Positions 18,714 to 26,760 of a stretch of DNA of 64,000 nt are shown piece by piece (position 1 is the first letter of the stretch; every line of letters starts with the position of its first letter). The stretch lies in assembly GCA_016870365.1 (NCBI GenBank), contig VGBW01000002.1, forward strand, positions 62,001-126,000, read 5' to 3'. Source of the stretch: Actinomycetota bacterium. GTDB lineage: Bacteria; Actinomycetota; Actinomycetes; Nanopelagicales; Nanopelagicaceae. The position numbers and the translations under genes are program-made. The notes beneath the pieces were generated by a model. The model did no database searches, was not told the origin of the DNA, and saw only the letters and a program-made list of their open reading frames with translations.

Positions 18714-19426
18714 TGAATCCGCAGATACTCAAGGCAGCTCCGCGTTCTGCAAATCAGGCGCGGTTACTCCTTGATTACATAGAGCGGGAGAATCTAGTTC
18801 CTGGCGATCGTCTTGCCCCAGAGCGAGAACTCGCGAAAAAGCTAGGAATAAGCCGGCCATCCCTCCGTGAGGCGATTCAAGTACTTCAAACGCAGGGCCG
18901 ACTCTTGGTGCGACATGGAATCGGCGTCTTTCTCTTGGAGGATCAAGAGGGGGAACAACTGCGCAACTCGCTCATAAGTGCGCATCATTCAATCGAAGAA
19001 CTATTTGAGATGCGCGAGATCTTAGAAGCTCCCGCAGTTGAGTGGGCAGCAGATCGATGCAGCGGAGAACAACTAGTAGCAATCGAGCGTGCAGCAGAGT
19101 CTCTTCGGGCCGCAATAGCCGAGACACCAATCAACTTCGAAAAGGTGCGCTTACTTGATATGGACTTCCACCTAACTATTGTTAAGAGCGCTGAGAATCG
19201 ATTCTTGAATCAGACTCTAGGAACTTTGCAAGAGATCATGTTCCAGTCGATGGACAATACATTGAAGTTGCCAGGCCGTATTGATAGCTCAGAAGATGAA
19301 CATGGAATGATATTAGAGGCTATTGAAAAGCGAGATCCAATTACTGCTCGGCTAATGATTATTCAACACATTCATAATGCCCGTGATGCTTGGAAGAAGT
19401 ATTTGAAGAAACAAAGTGACTTATGA
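18713..19426 (+). CDS. FadR-subfamily GntR transcriptional regulator
   Basis: The winged helix-turn-helix is at residues about 12-75 (GDRLAPERELAKKLGISRPS), followed by an FCD ligand-binding domain. Likely metal or ligand residues are visible in DMDFHLTIV, DEHGMILEAI and IIQHIHNA. FCD regulators usually bind small organic acids, often intermediates of the pathway they control. The gene sits inside the operon whose leader carries a TGGTnnnACCA palindrome (12890-12904), so autoregulation and induction by a pathway acid such as sulfolactate are plausible. It overlaps the kinase gene by ATGA. Confidence 0.92.
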   Translation: MNPQILKAAPRSANQARLLLDYIERENLVPGDRLAPERELAKKLGISRPSLREAIQVLQTQGRLLVRHGIGVFLLEDQEGEQLRNSLISAHHSIEELFEMREILEAPAVEWAADRCSGEQLVAIERAAESLRAAIAETPINFEKVRLLDMDFHLTIVKSAENRFLNQTLGTLQEIMFQSMDNTLKLPGRIDSSEDEHGMILEAIEKRDPITARLMIIQHIHNARDAWKKYLKKQSDL

Positions 19427-20268
19427 GCCAAGTCCTCTGTGTTGGTGTGGCCACTGTTGATAACATCGTGTTAGTTGATAAATATCCAAGTGCTAATCAA
19501 AGAGTTGTGGCTCTTGATTCAACGCGCGCAGTTGGTGGACCGGCAACAACAGCTGCTGTGACTTTAGCACGCCTCGGCGTAGAAGTATCGCTATCTTGTG
19601 TTATCGGAGATGATGAAGAGGGAAAATTCATCCTTGATACCTTGAAGAAAGAAGGCGTTGATACCAGAAATATAGAAGTGGATGGTGATGTAAAAACTGC
19701 TCGGGGAACGATAGTCGTTTCAAAGAGCGAGCAGAGCCGGGCGATAATGGTTATGCCTCATGATCAAATTTCGAAAAAACCTCTTGATATCTCCAAATAT
19801 CAATGGATTCACGTTGATCAAGCAGGAATGAGAGCATTAAAGAATTGGGGGATTAGTAGAGATGGATCTGCCAAACTCTCGATTGATATTGGTTATGAAA
19901 CCCCTGGGCTAAATCCTGCAGATTATGATCTCTATGCGCCATCTGAAAACATAACAACTGATACCTCAACTGCAGCAAGAGATAGAAATATTGTGGTTAT
20001 CTCACAGGGAGAGAGGGGCAGCCTCTACTGCGATGGCGTTAGTTCAGGCAGCGTTCCGGCAATTAACGCGCAAATCTTAAGCACACTTGGCGCTGGCGAT
20101 GTCTTTCATGGCGCACTTGTTGCAGCGCAAGTTTGGAATAAGGAAATAACTGAGGCGGTATTGATAGCAAATACCGTGGCTGGCCTTTCATGCAGGGGCC
20201 TTGATGGACAGAGCAGAATTCCTAGAAAGAATGAGCTGGAAGCCTATTTGGCAAAGGCGAAGATCTGA
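19423..20268 (+). CDS. PfkB-family sugar kinase, sulfofructose-kinase-like
   Basis: This is a ribokinase-fold kinase of 281 residues. The N-terminal VGGPATTAAVTLARLG and the C-terminal STLGAGDVFHGALVAA (catalytic Asp in GAGD) define the PfkB family. GAGDVFHGAL and the following cysteine-containing VAGLSCRGLDGQSRIP resemble E. coli YihV, 6-deoxy-6-sulfofructose kinase, more than ribokinase (GAGDAF). From memory of YihV the resemblance also covers the GGPA-TAAV block. If so it makes sulfofructose 1-phosphate, but no aldolase gene is nearby. The gene is coupled to the regulator and shares its last base with an upstream ATG of the next frame. Confidence 0.82.
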   Translation: MSQVLCVGVATVDNIVLVDKYPSANQRVVALDSTRAVGGPATTAAVTLARLGVEVSLSCVIGDDEEGKFILDTLKKEGVDTRNIEVDGDVKTARGTIVVSKSEQSRAIMVMPHDQISKKPLDISKYQWIHVDQAGMRALKNWGISRDGSAKLSIDIGYETPGLNPADYDLYAPSENITTDTSTAARDRNIVVISQGERGSLYCDGVSSGSVPAINAQILSTLGAGDVFHGALVAAQVWNKEITEAVLIANTVAGLSCRGLDGQSRIPRKNELEAYLAKAKI

Positions 20269-20309
20269 TGGGGATAACGGGTAATCAGAGATATGGAAAG
20301 GAAGTAATG

Positions 20310-20609
20310 ATGGCCAAAGTGCCTGACTTTCTCCTCCACCATGATGGCGATTCAGTTGCTGTTGCAAATGATGATTTGCAACCTGGCACACTGCAAGGGC
20401 TATCAGTGAAGGAGCAGACTGCACATACTGCAGTATTAAATGAGCCAATTCCCTTAGGGCATAAGTTCGCGCTTCGCGATCATGCAGAGGGTGAGGCGAT
20501 AGTTAAGTATGGAATTAAGGTAGGAATCGCTTCAAAGGTGATCAAAAGAGGCGATTACGTTCACACACACAACATGAGGAGTTATCGATGGGAAGCAAGC
20601 CGCGCTTAA
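20310..20609 (+). CDS. suyA: SuyA-like small subunit (SAF domain) of sulfolactate sulfo-lyase
   Basis: The small SAF-domain subunit of the UxaA/SuyAB lyase family has 99 residues when started at ATG 20310, five bases after a GGAAAGGAAG ribosome-binding site. The longer frame from 20268 is less likely. Family features are IPLGHKFALRD, VKYGIKVG and the terminal YVHTHNMRSYRW. SuyA and SuyB together cleave (R)-3-sulfolactate to pyruvate and sulfite. Altronate or galactarate dehydratase small subunits share this domain, so the assignment rests on the split form and the neighbours. Confidence 0.75.
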   Translation: MAKVPDFLLHHDGDSVAVANDDLQPGTLQGLSVKEQTAHTAVLNEPIPLGHKFALRDHAEGEAIVKYGIKVGIASKVIKRGDYVHTHNMRSYRWEASRA

Positions 20610-21754
20610 GCGGATACCGTCGCCCTGATGGGACGATGGGTATCCGTAACCATGTCATCATCTTGCCAGTTGATGACTTATCAAATGCTGCAGCAGAGGC
20701 GGTGGCAAAAGTAGTGCCTGGCACTTTGGCACTGCCTCATAGCTATGGGCGTCTGCAATTTGGTGAAGATCTCGAGTTAACTTTTCGCACTCTTATCGGC
20801 ATAGGCCTCAATGGCAATGTGGCAGCGGTCATAGTCATTGGAATTGAACCAAATTGGACTCAGAGAGTCGCCAATGGCATCGCAAAATCAGGAAAGCCCG
20901 TAGCTCCATTTTCTATTGAAGGCAAAGGCGATTTACAAACAATTGCCGATGCAGCAAGGGTTGCTCAAGTTTTCTTGCAAGATGCATCAGAGATTGTTCG
21001 TGAGAGCGCAAGTGAAGGCGATTTGATTCTCTCAATTAAATGCGGAGAATCTGACACCACCTCAGGCCTTGGATCATGTCCGACAACTTCTGAGGCGGTA
21101 GATCGCTGGGTGGCAGCTGGAGGAACGGTTTTCTTTGGAGAAACCTCAGAACTAACTGGAGGTGAGCATCTGATTGCAGATCGCTGCATCGATGATGCTT
21201 GTCGCAATCTCTTCCAAGCTACCTATGACAATTACATGAAGGTAATTGAATCAACTGGTGCAAACCTGCTTGGATCACAACCAACCCAAGGAAATATTGC
21301 AGGTGGTCTAACTACCATTGAAGAAAAGGCTCTAGGAAACATTGCTAAGACCGGATCTGTCCCAGTAGTCGGTGTTTTGGCACCAGCGCAGGCCCCACCA
21401 AGAAACAAGCCAGGTCTTTATTTCATGGACACTTCATCAGCTGCTGCCGAATGCGTCACCCTTATGGCTGCGGCCGGCGCCGTTATTCACCTCTTCCCGA
21501 CTGGTCAGGGAAATGTCATTGGCAATCCAATTGAGCCAGTCCTTAAGTTGACTGCCAATAGGAAAACAGCAGCATCAATGCCAGAGCATATTGATCTTGA
21601 TGTCTCTGGCTTGTTGCGACAGGAATATAACTTGACTAAAGCCGGCGACATGATGATGGAGGTAATTGAGCGAACTGTTAATGGAAGGCTCTGCGCGGCA
21701 GAGGCTCTAGGACACCGCGAATTCACCTTCACCAAGCTCTTTATCAGCGCCTAG
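20588..21754 (+). CDS. suyB: SuyB-like large subunit of sulfolactate sulfo-lyase
   Basis: This 388-residue catalytic subunit belongs to the UxaA/GarD superfamily. The N-terminus (SGYRRPDGTMGIRNHVIILPV) is shared by all members. LPHSYGRLQFGEDLELTFRT replaces the Cys-containing segment of altronate dehydratase and, as I recall, is the pattern seen in SuyB. KCGESDTTSGLGSCPTTSEA and FGETSELTGGEHL follow. The length matches the known SuyB, while altronate dehydratase is a longer single chain. A GAGGAG site at 20576-20581 serves ATG 20588, which lies inside suyA (22-base overlap). Confidence 0.78.
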   Translation: MGSKPRLSGYRRPDGTMGIRNHVIILPVDDLSNAAAEAVAKVVPGTLALPHSYGRLQFGEDLELTFRTLIGIGLNGNVAAVIVIGIEPNWTQRVANGIAKSGKPVAPFSIEGKGDLQTIADAARVAQVFLQDASEIVRESASEGDLILSIKCGESDTTSGLGSCPTTSEAVDRWVAAGGTVFFGETSELTGGEHLIADRCIDDACRNLFQATYDNYMKVIESTGANLLGSQPTQGNIAGGLTTIEEKALGNIAKTGSVPVVGVLAPAQAPPRNKPGLYFMDTSSAAAECVTLMAAAGAVIHLFPTGQGNVIGNPIEPVLKLTANRKTAASMPEHIDLDVSGLLRQEYNLTKAGDMMMEVIERTVNGRLCAAEALGHREFTFTKLFISA

Positions 21755-21794
21755 AAGGAACCCTCGATTACCCAAAACGACAAAGGACTGGTTC

Positions 21795-22748
21795 GTGATT
21801 CTAATAAGTGAAGATGTTTGGAGCGCAGATTTTGAGGCGCTTGCTAAGTCCTTTCCTATAATTCGCGAACCAGAACTTTGGAGAAATCAGGATGCGCTAA
21901 GGGGAAAGCTTTCGACTGCAACAGCGCTGGTAGTTAGAAATCGCACGCAAGTCACTAGAGATTTAATTGCATCTGCAAAGAATTTGAAGATTATTGCAAG
22001 AGCTGGAGCAGGTCTAGACAACATCGATTTGAAGGCGGCAGATGATCATGGAGTGGTAGTAAGTGCCGCCCTTGGCATCAATGCCACTGCTGTTGCTGAG
22101 CAGACTCTGGCTTTGGCACTTGCCTTGAGTAGAAAGATAATTGAGCTTGATTCAAGCACGAGAGAAGGTCAATGGAATCGAAAGGCTGGAGTGGAGATCT
22201 CTGGCAAGACTTGGGGACTTCTAGGATTTGGAGCAACAGCCCGGGCAACCGCTGAGTTACTTAAGGGATTTAATGTAAGAATTCTGGCCTATGACCCCTT
22301 CGCAAAACCTGAAAAGAGTTATCTAGACTCTTTAAATTGCCAGATGAGTTCACTTGATGAGGTCATTTCTAACTCTGATTATCTCTCAGTGCATTTACCG
22401 GCAACTACTGAAACTAGGGAGATTATTGATAGCAAGAAGCTATCTACAATGCAGAAAAGTGCGATACTAATTAGCGTTGGACGCGGGGAAGTCATTAATG
22501 AGGCAGATTTAGAGCAGGCCTTAAGAGATGGAGTAATTGCAGGTGCTGGCCTTGACGTGAGAGCACAGGAGCCGCCAACAGATAAGCGCTTCACCGATCT
22601 TGGTAATGTCATTTTAGCTCCCCATATCGCAGGAATCACTCATGAGAGCCAGGCAGCTATTGATAGGGTATTAGTAAGTGAGATCAGAGCAGCGCTTAGC
22701 GGTGGTCAGCAAAGTCATGCTGTCGGCGCCATAAAGCAGGCTAAGTGA
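21795..22748 (+). CDS. slcC: D-2-hydroxyacid dehydrogenase, SlcC-like ((S)-sulfolactate dehydrogenase candidate)
   Basis: This is an NAD-dependent 2-hydroxyacid dehydrogenase of the phosphoglycerate-dehydrogenase type, 317 residues. The Rossmann GLLGFGATARATAELL starts near residue 139. The catalytic Arg is in SVGRGEVI, Glu in RAQEPP and His in APHIAG. The N-terminal VVRNRTQV and the LKIIARAGAGLDNID substrate loop are normal. GTG 21795 has an AAAGGA site seven bases upstream. Beside SuyAB and a ComC-like enzyme, the likely substrate is (S)-3-sulfolactate, oxidised to sulfopyruvate. Confidence 0.75.
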   Translation: MILISEDVWSADFEALAKSFPIIREPELWRNQDALRGKLSTATALVVRNRTQVTRDLIASAKNLKIIARAGAGLDNIDLKAADDHGVVVSAALGINATAVAEQTLALALALSRKIIELDSSTREGQWNRKAGVEISGKTWGLLGFGATARATAELLKGFNVRILAYDPFAKPEKSYLDSLNCQMSSLDEVISNSDYLSVHLPATTETREIIDSKKLSTMQKSAILISVGRGEVINEADLEQALRDGVIAGAGLDVRAQEPPTDKRFTDLGNVILAPHIAGITHESQAAIDRVLVSEIRAALSGGQQSHAVGAIKQAK

Positions 22749-23758
22749 TGGCAATTTCAATTCAGAGAGCCCTGACTCATGCCACATCATTACTAATCAA
22801 AGCTGGAGTGAATGAAGGTAATTCGGCAAAAACTGCTCGCGCCATCGTTACTTCAGACGTCTGGGGCAATCCCAGCCATGGCCTCATGCGCCTTCCCTTC
22901 TATCTGCAGAGATTGACATCTGGCGGGGTTAATCCAAAAGCTGAACTCAAAGTTATTTCAGAATATGGCGCAACGATTTCACTTGATGGCCAAGATGGCC
23001 TAGGGCATTGGCAATTGCTAGATGGCGCAGGAATTGGAGTAAGAAAGGCAAGGCAATCTGGCATCTCTTTAGTTTCGATTGCGAACTCAAGTCACTGCGG
23101 AGCGCTTGGGGTTTATCTCTATGCCGCACTTGATGCCAAGATGATCTCAATGATTTTCACTAATGGCCCTGCTGTAATGCCTGCAATTGGAGGAAGTTCT
23201 CCAATTCTTTCTACCAGCCCTATCGCCTCAGGAATTCCGTCAAATCCTCCAATGATTATCGATCTTTCAACATCTGCTGTCGCTAGAGGGAAAATTGCGA
23301 GCGCTGCGAAAGCTGGAGGATTAATTCCTGAAGGCTGGGCAGTTAATGAAAGAGGCGAATCAATTACCGATGCCAAGCAAGCTCTCTTAGGGATGCTTGC
23401 CCCACTAGGAGGAGCTAAAGGATTTGCACTGGGCTTGATGGTGGAGTCCCTCTCTGCAGGCCTCAGCGGAGGATCGTTATCAAGGGTTGTTCCAGACATG
23501 TTCAATCAAGACGATGATAAAAAGCCACAATCGATCTCTCATACCGTGATTACTATTGATCCAGAAAGTATTGGCCAGGAGTCAAAAGATGGATTTAACG
23601 AGCTGGCCAAAAGTATTGTCGATAGCGGCGGAAGAATTCCAGGAAGCAGGCGAGTAAGTCCCGATGATTTAGGCAGTGGTGAAATAACGCTAACTGATGC
23701 GGTAGTTAGCGATCTTAATTCTTGGAGCCAAAGGCTGGGCTTGGAAAATATTTCATGA
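22748..23758 (+). CDS. comC: Malate/L-lactate dehydrogenase family, ComC-like ((R)-sulfolactate dehydrogenase candidate)
   Basis: This 336-residue member of the Ldh2/MDH2 family uses NAD(P)H on 2-oxoacids. Family blocks include SDVWGNPSHGLMRLP (with the His near residue 45), NSSHCGALGVY and APLGGAKGFALGLMVE. Its best-known sulfonate relative, ComC, reduces sulfopyruvate to (R)-sulfolactate. Together with the preceding SlcC-like enzyme it would convert (S)- to (R)-sulfolactate for SuyAB, as described in Chromohalobacter. ATG 22748 shares a base with the slcC stop, and the 3' end overlaps the exporter by ATGA. Confidence 0.75.
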   Translation: MAISIQRALTHATSLLIKAGVNEGNSAKTARAIVTSDVWGNPSHGLMRLPFYLQRLTSGGVNPKAELKVISEYGATISLDGQDGLGHWQLLDGAGIGVRKARQSGISLVSIANSSHCGALGVYLYAALDAKMISMIFTNGPAVMPAIGGSSPILSTSPIASGIPSNPPMIIDLSTSAVARGKIASAAKAGGLIPEGWAVNERGESITDAKQALLGMLAPLGGAKGFALGLMVESLSAGLSGGSLSRVVPDMFNQDDDKKPQSISHTVITIDPESIGQESKDGFNELAKSIVDSGGRIPGSRRVSPDDLGSGEITLTDAVVSDLNSWSQRLGLENIS

Positions 23759-24723
23759 AATTAACTACCAATAACCTAAAATACTTCTCGGCTATTTCAA
23801 TTCTTGTCGCCTTGGCATATGGGTTCAGTAAATTACAGGGCGCGATCTCGCCTCTTTTCATCTCTATGCTCTTTGGTTTAGCTCTGGTCAATACTGGGCT
23901 CTGGGGCGCTGATGGCGAGGAGGCGGCAAACTTTGCAGCAAAGCGGTGCCTGCGCCTCGGGGTGGTGCTTCTTGGCTTTCAGATCTCAATTGATAAGTTT
24001 ATTGAAGTCGGCCCAAGAGGATTGTTAGCAGTAGTAACAATAGTTACTGGGGTTTTTCTAGGCCTTAGGTTTGCATCCATTAGGAGTGGCTCTAGTGAAT
24101 CCTTTTCAACGCTTCTTGCTGGTGGTTTTGCGATTTGTGGAGCGACTGCAATTGCTGCAATTAGCTCTACTAGAAAGAGCCAAGAACGCGATGTTTCGTA
24201 TGCAGTTGCACTTGTTGCTCTCTGTGGCACTCTCTCAGTTTTTGTAATTCCACCTCTTGCAAACCTATTTTCATTAAGTGATACCAGAGCAGGGGCTTGG
24301 ATTGGAGGTGCAGTTCATGATGTTGGCCAGGTAATAGCTACCGCATCCCTGATGGGACCTGAGGCACTTGATAGCGCAGTGATCGTGAAGCTAACCAGAG
24401 TAGTTTTGCTTATTCCGCTAATTCTTTTGCTTACTTTGAAAAGTGGTGAGAAGAAATCACCTAAAAGCGCTATTCCAGTATTTGTTATCGGTTTTGTGGC
24501 CTGCGCGCTGATTGTTAATGCCCTCTCACTTCCTGAAAGTGCTGTTGGCGCTGGAAGAGAGCTATCAAAGATCTTCTTATCTCTTGGTTTGTTGGGCATG
24601 GGCCTTGGGGTGAAGTGGGCTTCGATTAAGGCACTTGGGGCAAAACCTCTTGTTTTCGGCCTTACCGCCTGGGTGGCCTGCGGGGGATTTGCCCTTGCGG
24701 TGATCACCTGGGTTGGGCTCTAG
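23755..24723 (+). CDS. YeiH/UPF0324-family putative sulfite/sulfate exporter (SuyZ/CuyZ-like)
   Basis: This 322-residue membrane protein has about ten hydrophobic helices and the family blocks RLGVVLLGFQIS, CGATAIAAIS and GAWIGGAVHDVGQV. Relatives named SuyZ or CuyZ accompany sulfolactate and cysteate sulfo-lyases and are thought to export sulfite or sulfate. The start overlaps the ComC-like stop by ATGA. It is the last gene of the operon. A weak stem (GGGA/TCCC, 24724-24735) followed by TTTTCT may end transcription. Confidence 0.85.
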   Translation: MKLTTNNLKYFSAISILVALAYGFSKLQGAISPLFISMLFGLALVNTGLWGADGEEAANFAAKRCLRLGVVLLGFQISIDKFIEVGPRGLLAVVTIVTGVFLGLRFASIRSGSSESFSTLLAGGFAICGATAIAAISSTRKSQERDVSYAVALVALCGTLSVFVIPPLANLFSLSDTRAGAWIGGAVHDVGQVIATASLMGPEALDSAVIVKLTRVVLLIPLILLLTLKSGEKKSPKSAIPVFVIGFVACALIVNALSLPESAVGAGRELSKIFLSLGLLGMGLGVKWASIKALGAKPLVFGLTAWVACGGFALAVITWVGL

Positions 24724-24809
24724 GGGAGAATTTCCCTTTTCTAACCTCCTCTCATAAACTCCCCCTCTGCCCAAATGAGGGCTCGAGGCAAACAAAACGA
24801 GGTTAACGC

Positions 24810-25031
24810 TTGGCTAAAAAAGACGGTGCGATCGAAATCGAAGGCACTGTAGCTGAAGCGCTACCTAATGCGATGTTTCGCGTGGAGCTCACCAATGGAC
24901 ACAAAGTGCTGGCACATATCAGCGGGAAGATGCGACAGAACTACATCCGTATCTTGCCTGAGGATCGTGTGATCGTAGAACTTAGTCCATATGACCTCAC
25001 CAGAGGTCGCATCATTTATCGGTATAAGTAA
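24810..25031 (+). CDS. infA: Translation initiation factor IF-1
   Basis: IF-1 blocks the A site during initiation. The 73-residue OB-fold protein ([29 protein letters not shown]) is canonical. The start is TTG at 24810, set by the invariant MAKKDG and a GAGG site seven bases upstream. A TAAACT box at 24755-24760 could be its own -10, needed because the usual map-infA linkage is broken by the 13-kb catabolic block. Confidence 0.97.
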   Translation: MAKKDGAIEIEGTVAEALPNAMFRVELTNGHKVLAHISGKMRQNYIRILPEDRVIVELSPYDLTRGRIIYRYK

Positions 25032-25056
25032 TTTAAGTAATAAGAGGAGTCTGATC

Positions 25057-25170
25057 GTGAAGGTTAAGCCGAGCGTGAAGAAGATTTGCGACAAGTGCAA
25101 AGTCATCCGTCGTAATGGTCGCGTCATGGTTATTTGCGACAATCTCCGACATAAACAACGCCAGGGTTAA
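25057..25170 (+). CDS. rpmJ: 50S ribosomal protein L36, zinc-type
   Basis: This gene codes for 37 residues, beginning [20 protein letters not shown] from GTG 25057 with an AAGAGGAG site upstream. C11, C14, C27 and H32 form the zinc-binding set of the C+ form. It lies 25 bases after infA, the normal order. Confidence 0.96.
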   Translation: MKVKPSVKKICDKCKVIRRNGRVMVICDNLRHKQRQG

Positions 25171-25307
25171 ACCTGGTTTACAACTCAATACAAGAACTCG
25201 TGGCGCGACAGTAAGAAATTACTGACCTCCTGACTGAAAGCGGGAGCCAGAGAAAATTCTTTGGAAGGCGTTGCGGAGGACTTTCAGATTATGGAAAGAA
25301 GTTATGG
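25171..25307 (+). other. Structured leader between rpmJ and rpsM
   Basis: This 137-base non-coding stretch contains a perfect hairpin at 25209-25224 (CAGTAA-GAAA-TTACTG) followed by CCTCCTGAC. It has no convincing ORF. It may be a ribosomal-protein autoregulatory leader or a processing site for the alpha operon. Confidence 0.4.
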
Positions 25308-25685
25308 ATGGCACGTCTAGTTGGCGTCGATCTGCCGCGTGAAAAACGGCTAGAGATCGCGCTGCAATACATCTTCGGAATTGGCCAGACCCGGGCAAAG
25401 GCAACACTTGCTGCCACCGGCGTCTCACCAGATGTTCGAGTCAAAGATCTACGAGAGCCCGATCTAATCAAGCTTCGTGAATTCATTGAAGCTAATTACA
25501 AGATCGAAGGTGATCTCCGCCGTGAGATCGCAGGCGACATTCGTCGCAAAGTCGATATTCAGTGCTACCAAGGAATTCGCCACCGTAAGGGGCTCCCAGT
25601 TCGTGGTCAGCGCACCCATACCAACGCACGTACTCGCAAGGGTCCACGCGTTGCCATCGCTGGTAAGAAGAAGGAGACCAAGTGA
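25308..25685 (+). CDS. rpsM: 30S ribosomal protein S13
   Basis: S13 forms intersubunit bridges and contacts the P-site tRNA. The 125-residue protein has [19 protein letters not shown] and [15 protein letters not shown]. It starts the alpha-operon part of the cluster and overlaps the rpsK start by one base. Confidence 0.98.
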   Translation: MARLVGVDLPREKRLEIALQYIFGIGQTRAKATLAATGVSPDVRVKDLREPDLIKLREFIEANYKIEGDLRREIAGDIRRKVDIQCYQGIRHRKGLPVRGQRTHTNARTRKGPRVAIAGKKKETK

Positions 25686-26116
25686 TGGCCGCGCCAAAAG
25701 CTAAACCCGCAGCCACAGCTGCTGCTGCCCCAAAGGCAAAAGTTAAGGCACGTAAGAAGGAGAAGAAGAACGTGGCCTTAGGACATGCCTATATCAAGAG
25801 CACTTTTAATAACACCATCGTGACCATCACCGATCCATCTGGAGCAGTTCTTGCTTGGGCATCATCTGGCCAAGTTGGATTCAAAGGTTCACGTAAATCA
25901 ACTCCCTTTGCTGCGCAATTAGCCGCTGAATCTGCTGCTAAGAAGGCGCAAGAGCATGGAGTTAAGAAGGTAGATGTCTTCGTCAAGGGCCCAGGCTCAG
26001 GTCGCGAGACTGCAATTCGTTCACTACAAGCAGCTGGGCTAGAAGTTGGTGCCATCTCTGATGTCACACCTCTTGCTCACAACGGCTGCCGTCCACCAAA
26101 ACCACGTCGAGTATAA
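25685..26116 (+). CDS. rpsK: 30S ribosomal protein S11
   Basis: S11 lies in the 30S platform near the mRNA exit. The core has [18 protein letters not shown] and PHNGCRPPK-like [14 protein letters not shown]. An Ala/Lys-rich N-terminal arm of about 25 residues precedes it. I prefer ATG 25685 over the GTG at 25682, giving 143 residues. Confidence 0.97.
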   Translation: MAAPKAKPAATAAAAPKAKVKARKKEKKNVALGHAYIKSTFNNTIVTITDPSGAVLAWASSGQVGFKGSRKSTPFAAQLAAESAAKKAQEHGVKKVDVFVKGPGSGRETAIRSLQAAGLEVGAISDVTPLAHNGCRPPKPRRV

Positions 26117-26133
26117 GGAAGGGAGAAGAAAAG

Positions 26134-26760
26134 ATGGCCCGTTATGCAGGAGCAGATTGCAAGAGATGCCGCCGCGAGAAAGTCAAACTCTTCCTCAAAG
26201 GCTCGAAGTGCGATGGGCCAAAGTGTCCAATTGAGTCACGCCCTTATCCACCGGGACAGCATGGTCGTGCCAGAGCGAAGGAATCTGAGTATCTACTCCA
26301 GATGCGTGAGAAGCAGAAATGCGCACGTATTTATGGTGTATTGGAGAAACAATTCCATAACTATTACACCGAAGCAAGCCGTCTAGCTGGCAAGACTGGT
26401 GAAAACCTCTTGGTTCTGCTAGAGACTCGTCTAGATAACGTGATCTATCGCGCTGGTTTTGCCAAGAGCCGCGATATGGCCCGCCAGATTGTTCGACATG
26501 GACACATTCTGGTCAACGGACGCAAGGTTGATATTCCATCTTTCCATGTCAGCCAATTCGACATCATTGATGTAAGGGCCAAGTCGCAAGACTTAACTCC
26601 ATTCATTGTCGCCAGCGCTGAATTTGGCGAGAAGTCGGTACCGGCTTGGCTTGAAGTTGTGCCATCTGCGATGAGAATCATCGTTCATGGTCAACCAACC
26701 CGCGCCGTCATAGATACTCAAGTTCAGGAACAACTTATCGTTGAGCTTTACTCCAAGTAA
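26134..26760 (+). CDS. rpsD: 30S ribosomal protein S4, zinc-type
   Basis: S4 nucleates 30S assembly. The 208-residue protein keeps four N-terminal cysteines (C9, C12, C26, C31), the zinc-binding form. It also has an S4 RNA-binding domain (RLDNVIYRAGFAKSRDMARQ, GHILVNGRKVDIP). A 123-base leader separates it from rpoA. Confidence 0.97.
   Translation: MARYAGADCKRCRREKVKLFLKGSKCDGPKCPIESRPYPPGQHGRARAKESEYLLQMREKQKCARIYGVLEKQFHNYYTEASRLAGKTGENLLVLLETRLDNVIYRAGFAKSRDMARQIVRHGHILVNGRKVDIPSFHVSQFDIIDVRAKSQDLTPFIVASAEFGEKSVPAWLEVVPSAMRIIVHGQPTRAVIDTQVQEQLIVELYSK

Noticed and set aside
20310-21754. Altronate/galactarate dehydratase reading of the split SAF and UxaA-like proteins
   Set aside because: It remains possible, but split subunits, a 388-residue large chain, the GRLQFGEDL segment and SlcC/ComC/SuyZ-like neighbours fit sulfolactate sulfo-lyase better.
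24315-24707. 130-codon minus-strand frame in the exporter gene
   Set aside because: It is a shadow of a membrane protein gene; the plus strand has a clear family match and coupling to its neighbour.
11736-24809. Search for integrase, tRNA attachment site or direct repeats around the catabolic block
   Set aside because: None was visible by eye at either edge, so I do not call it a mobile element.
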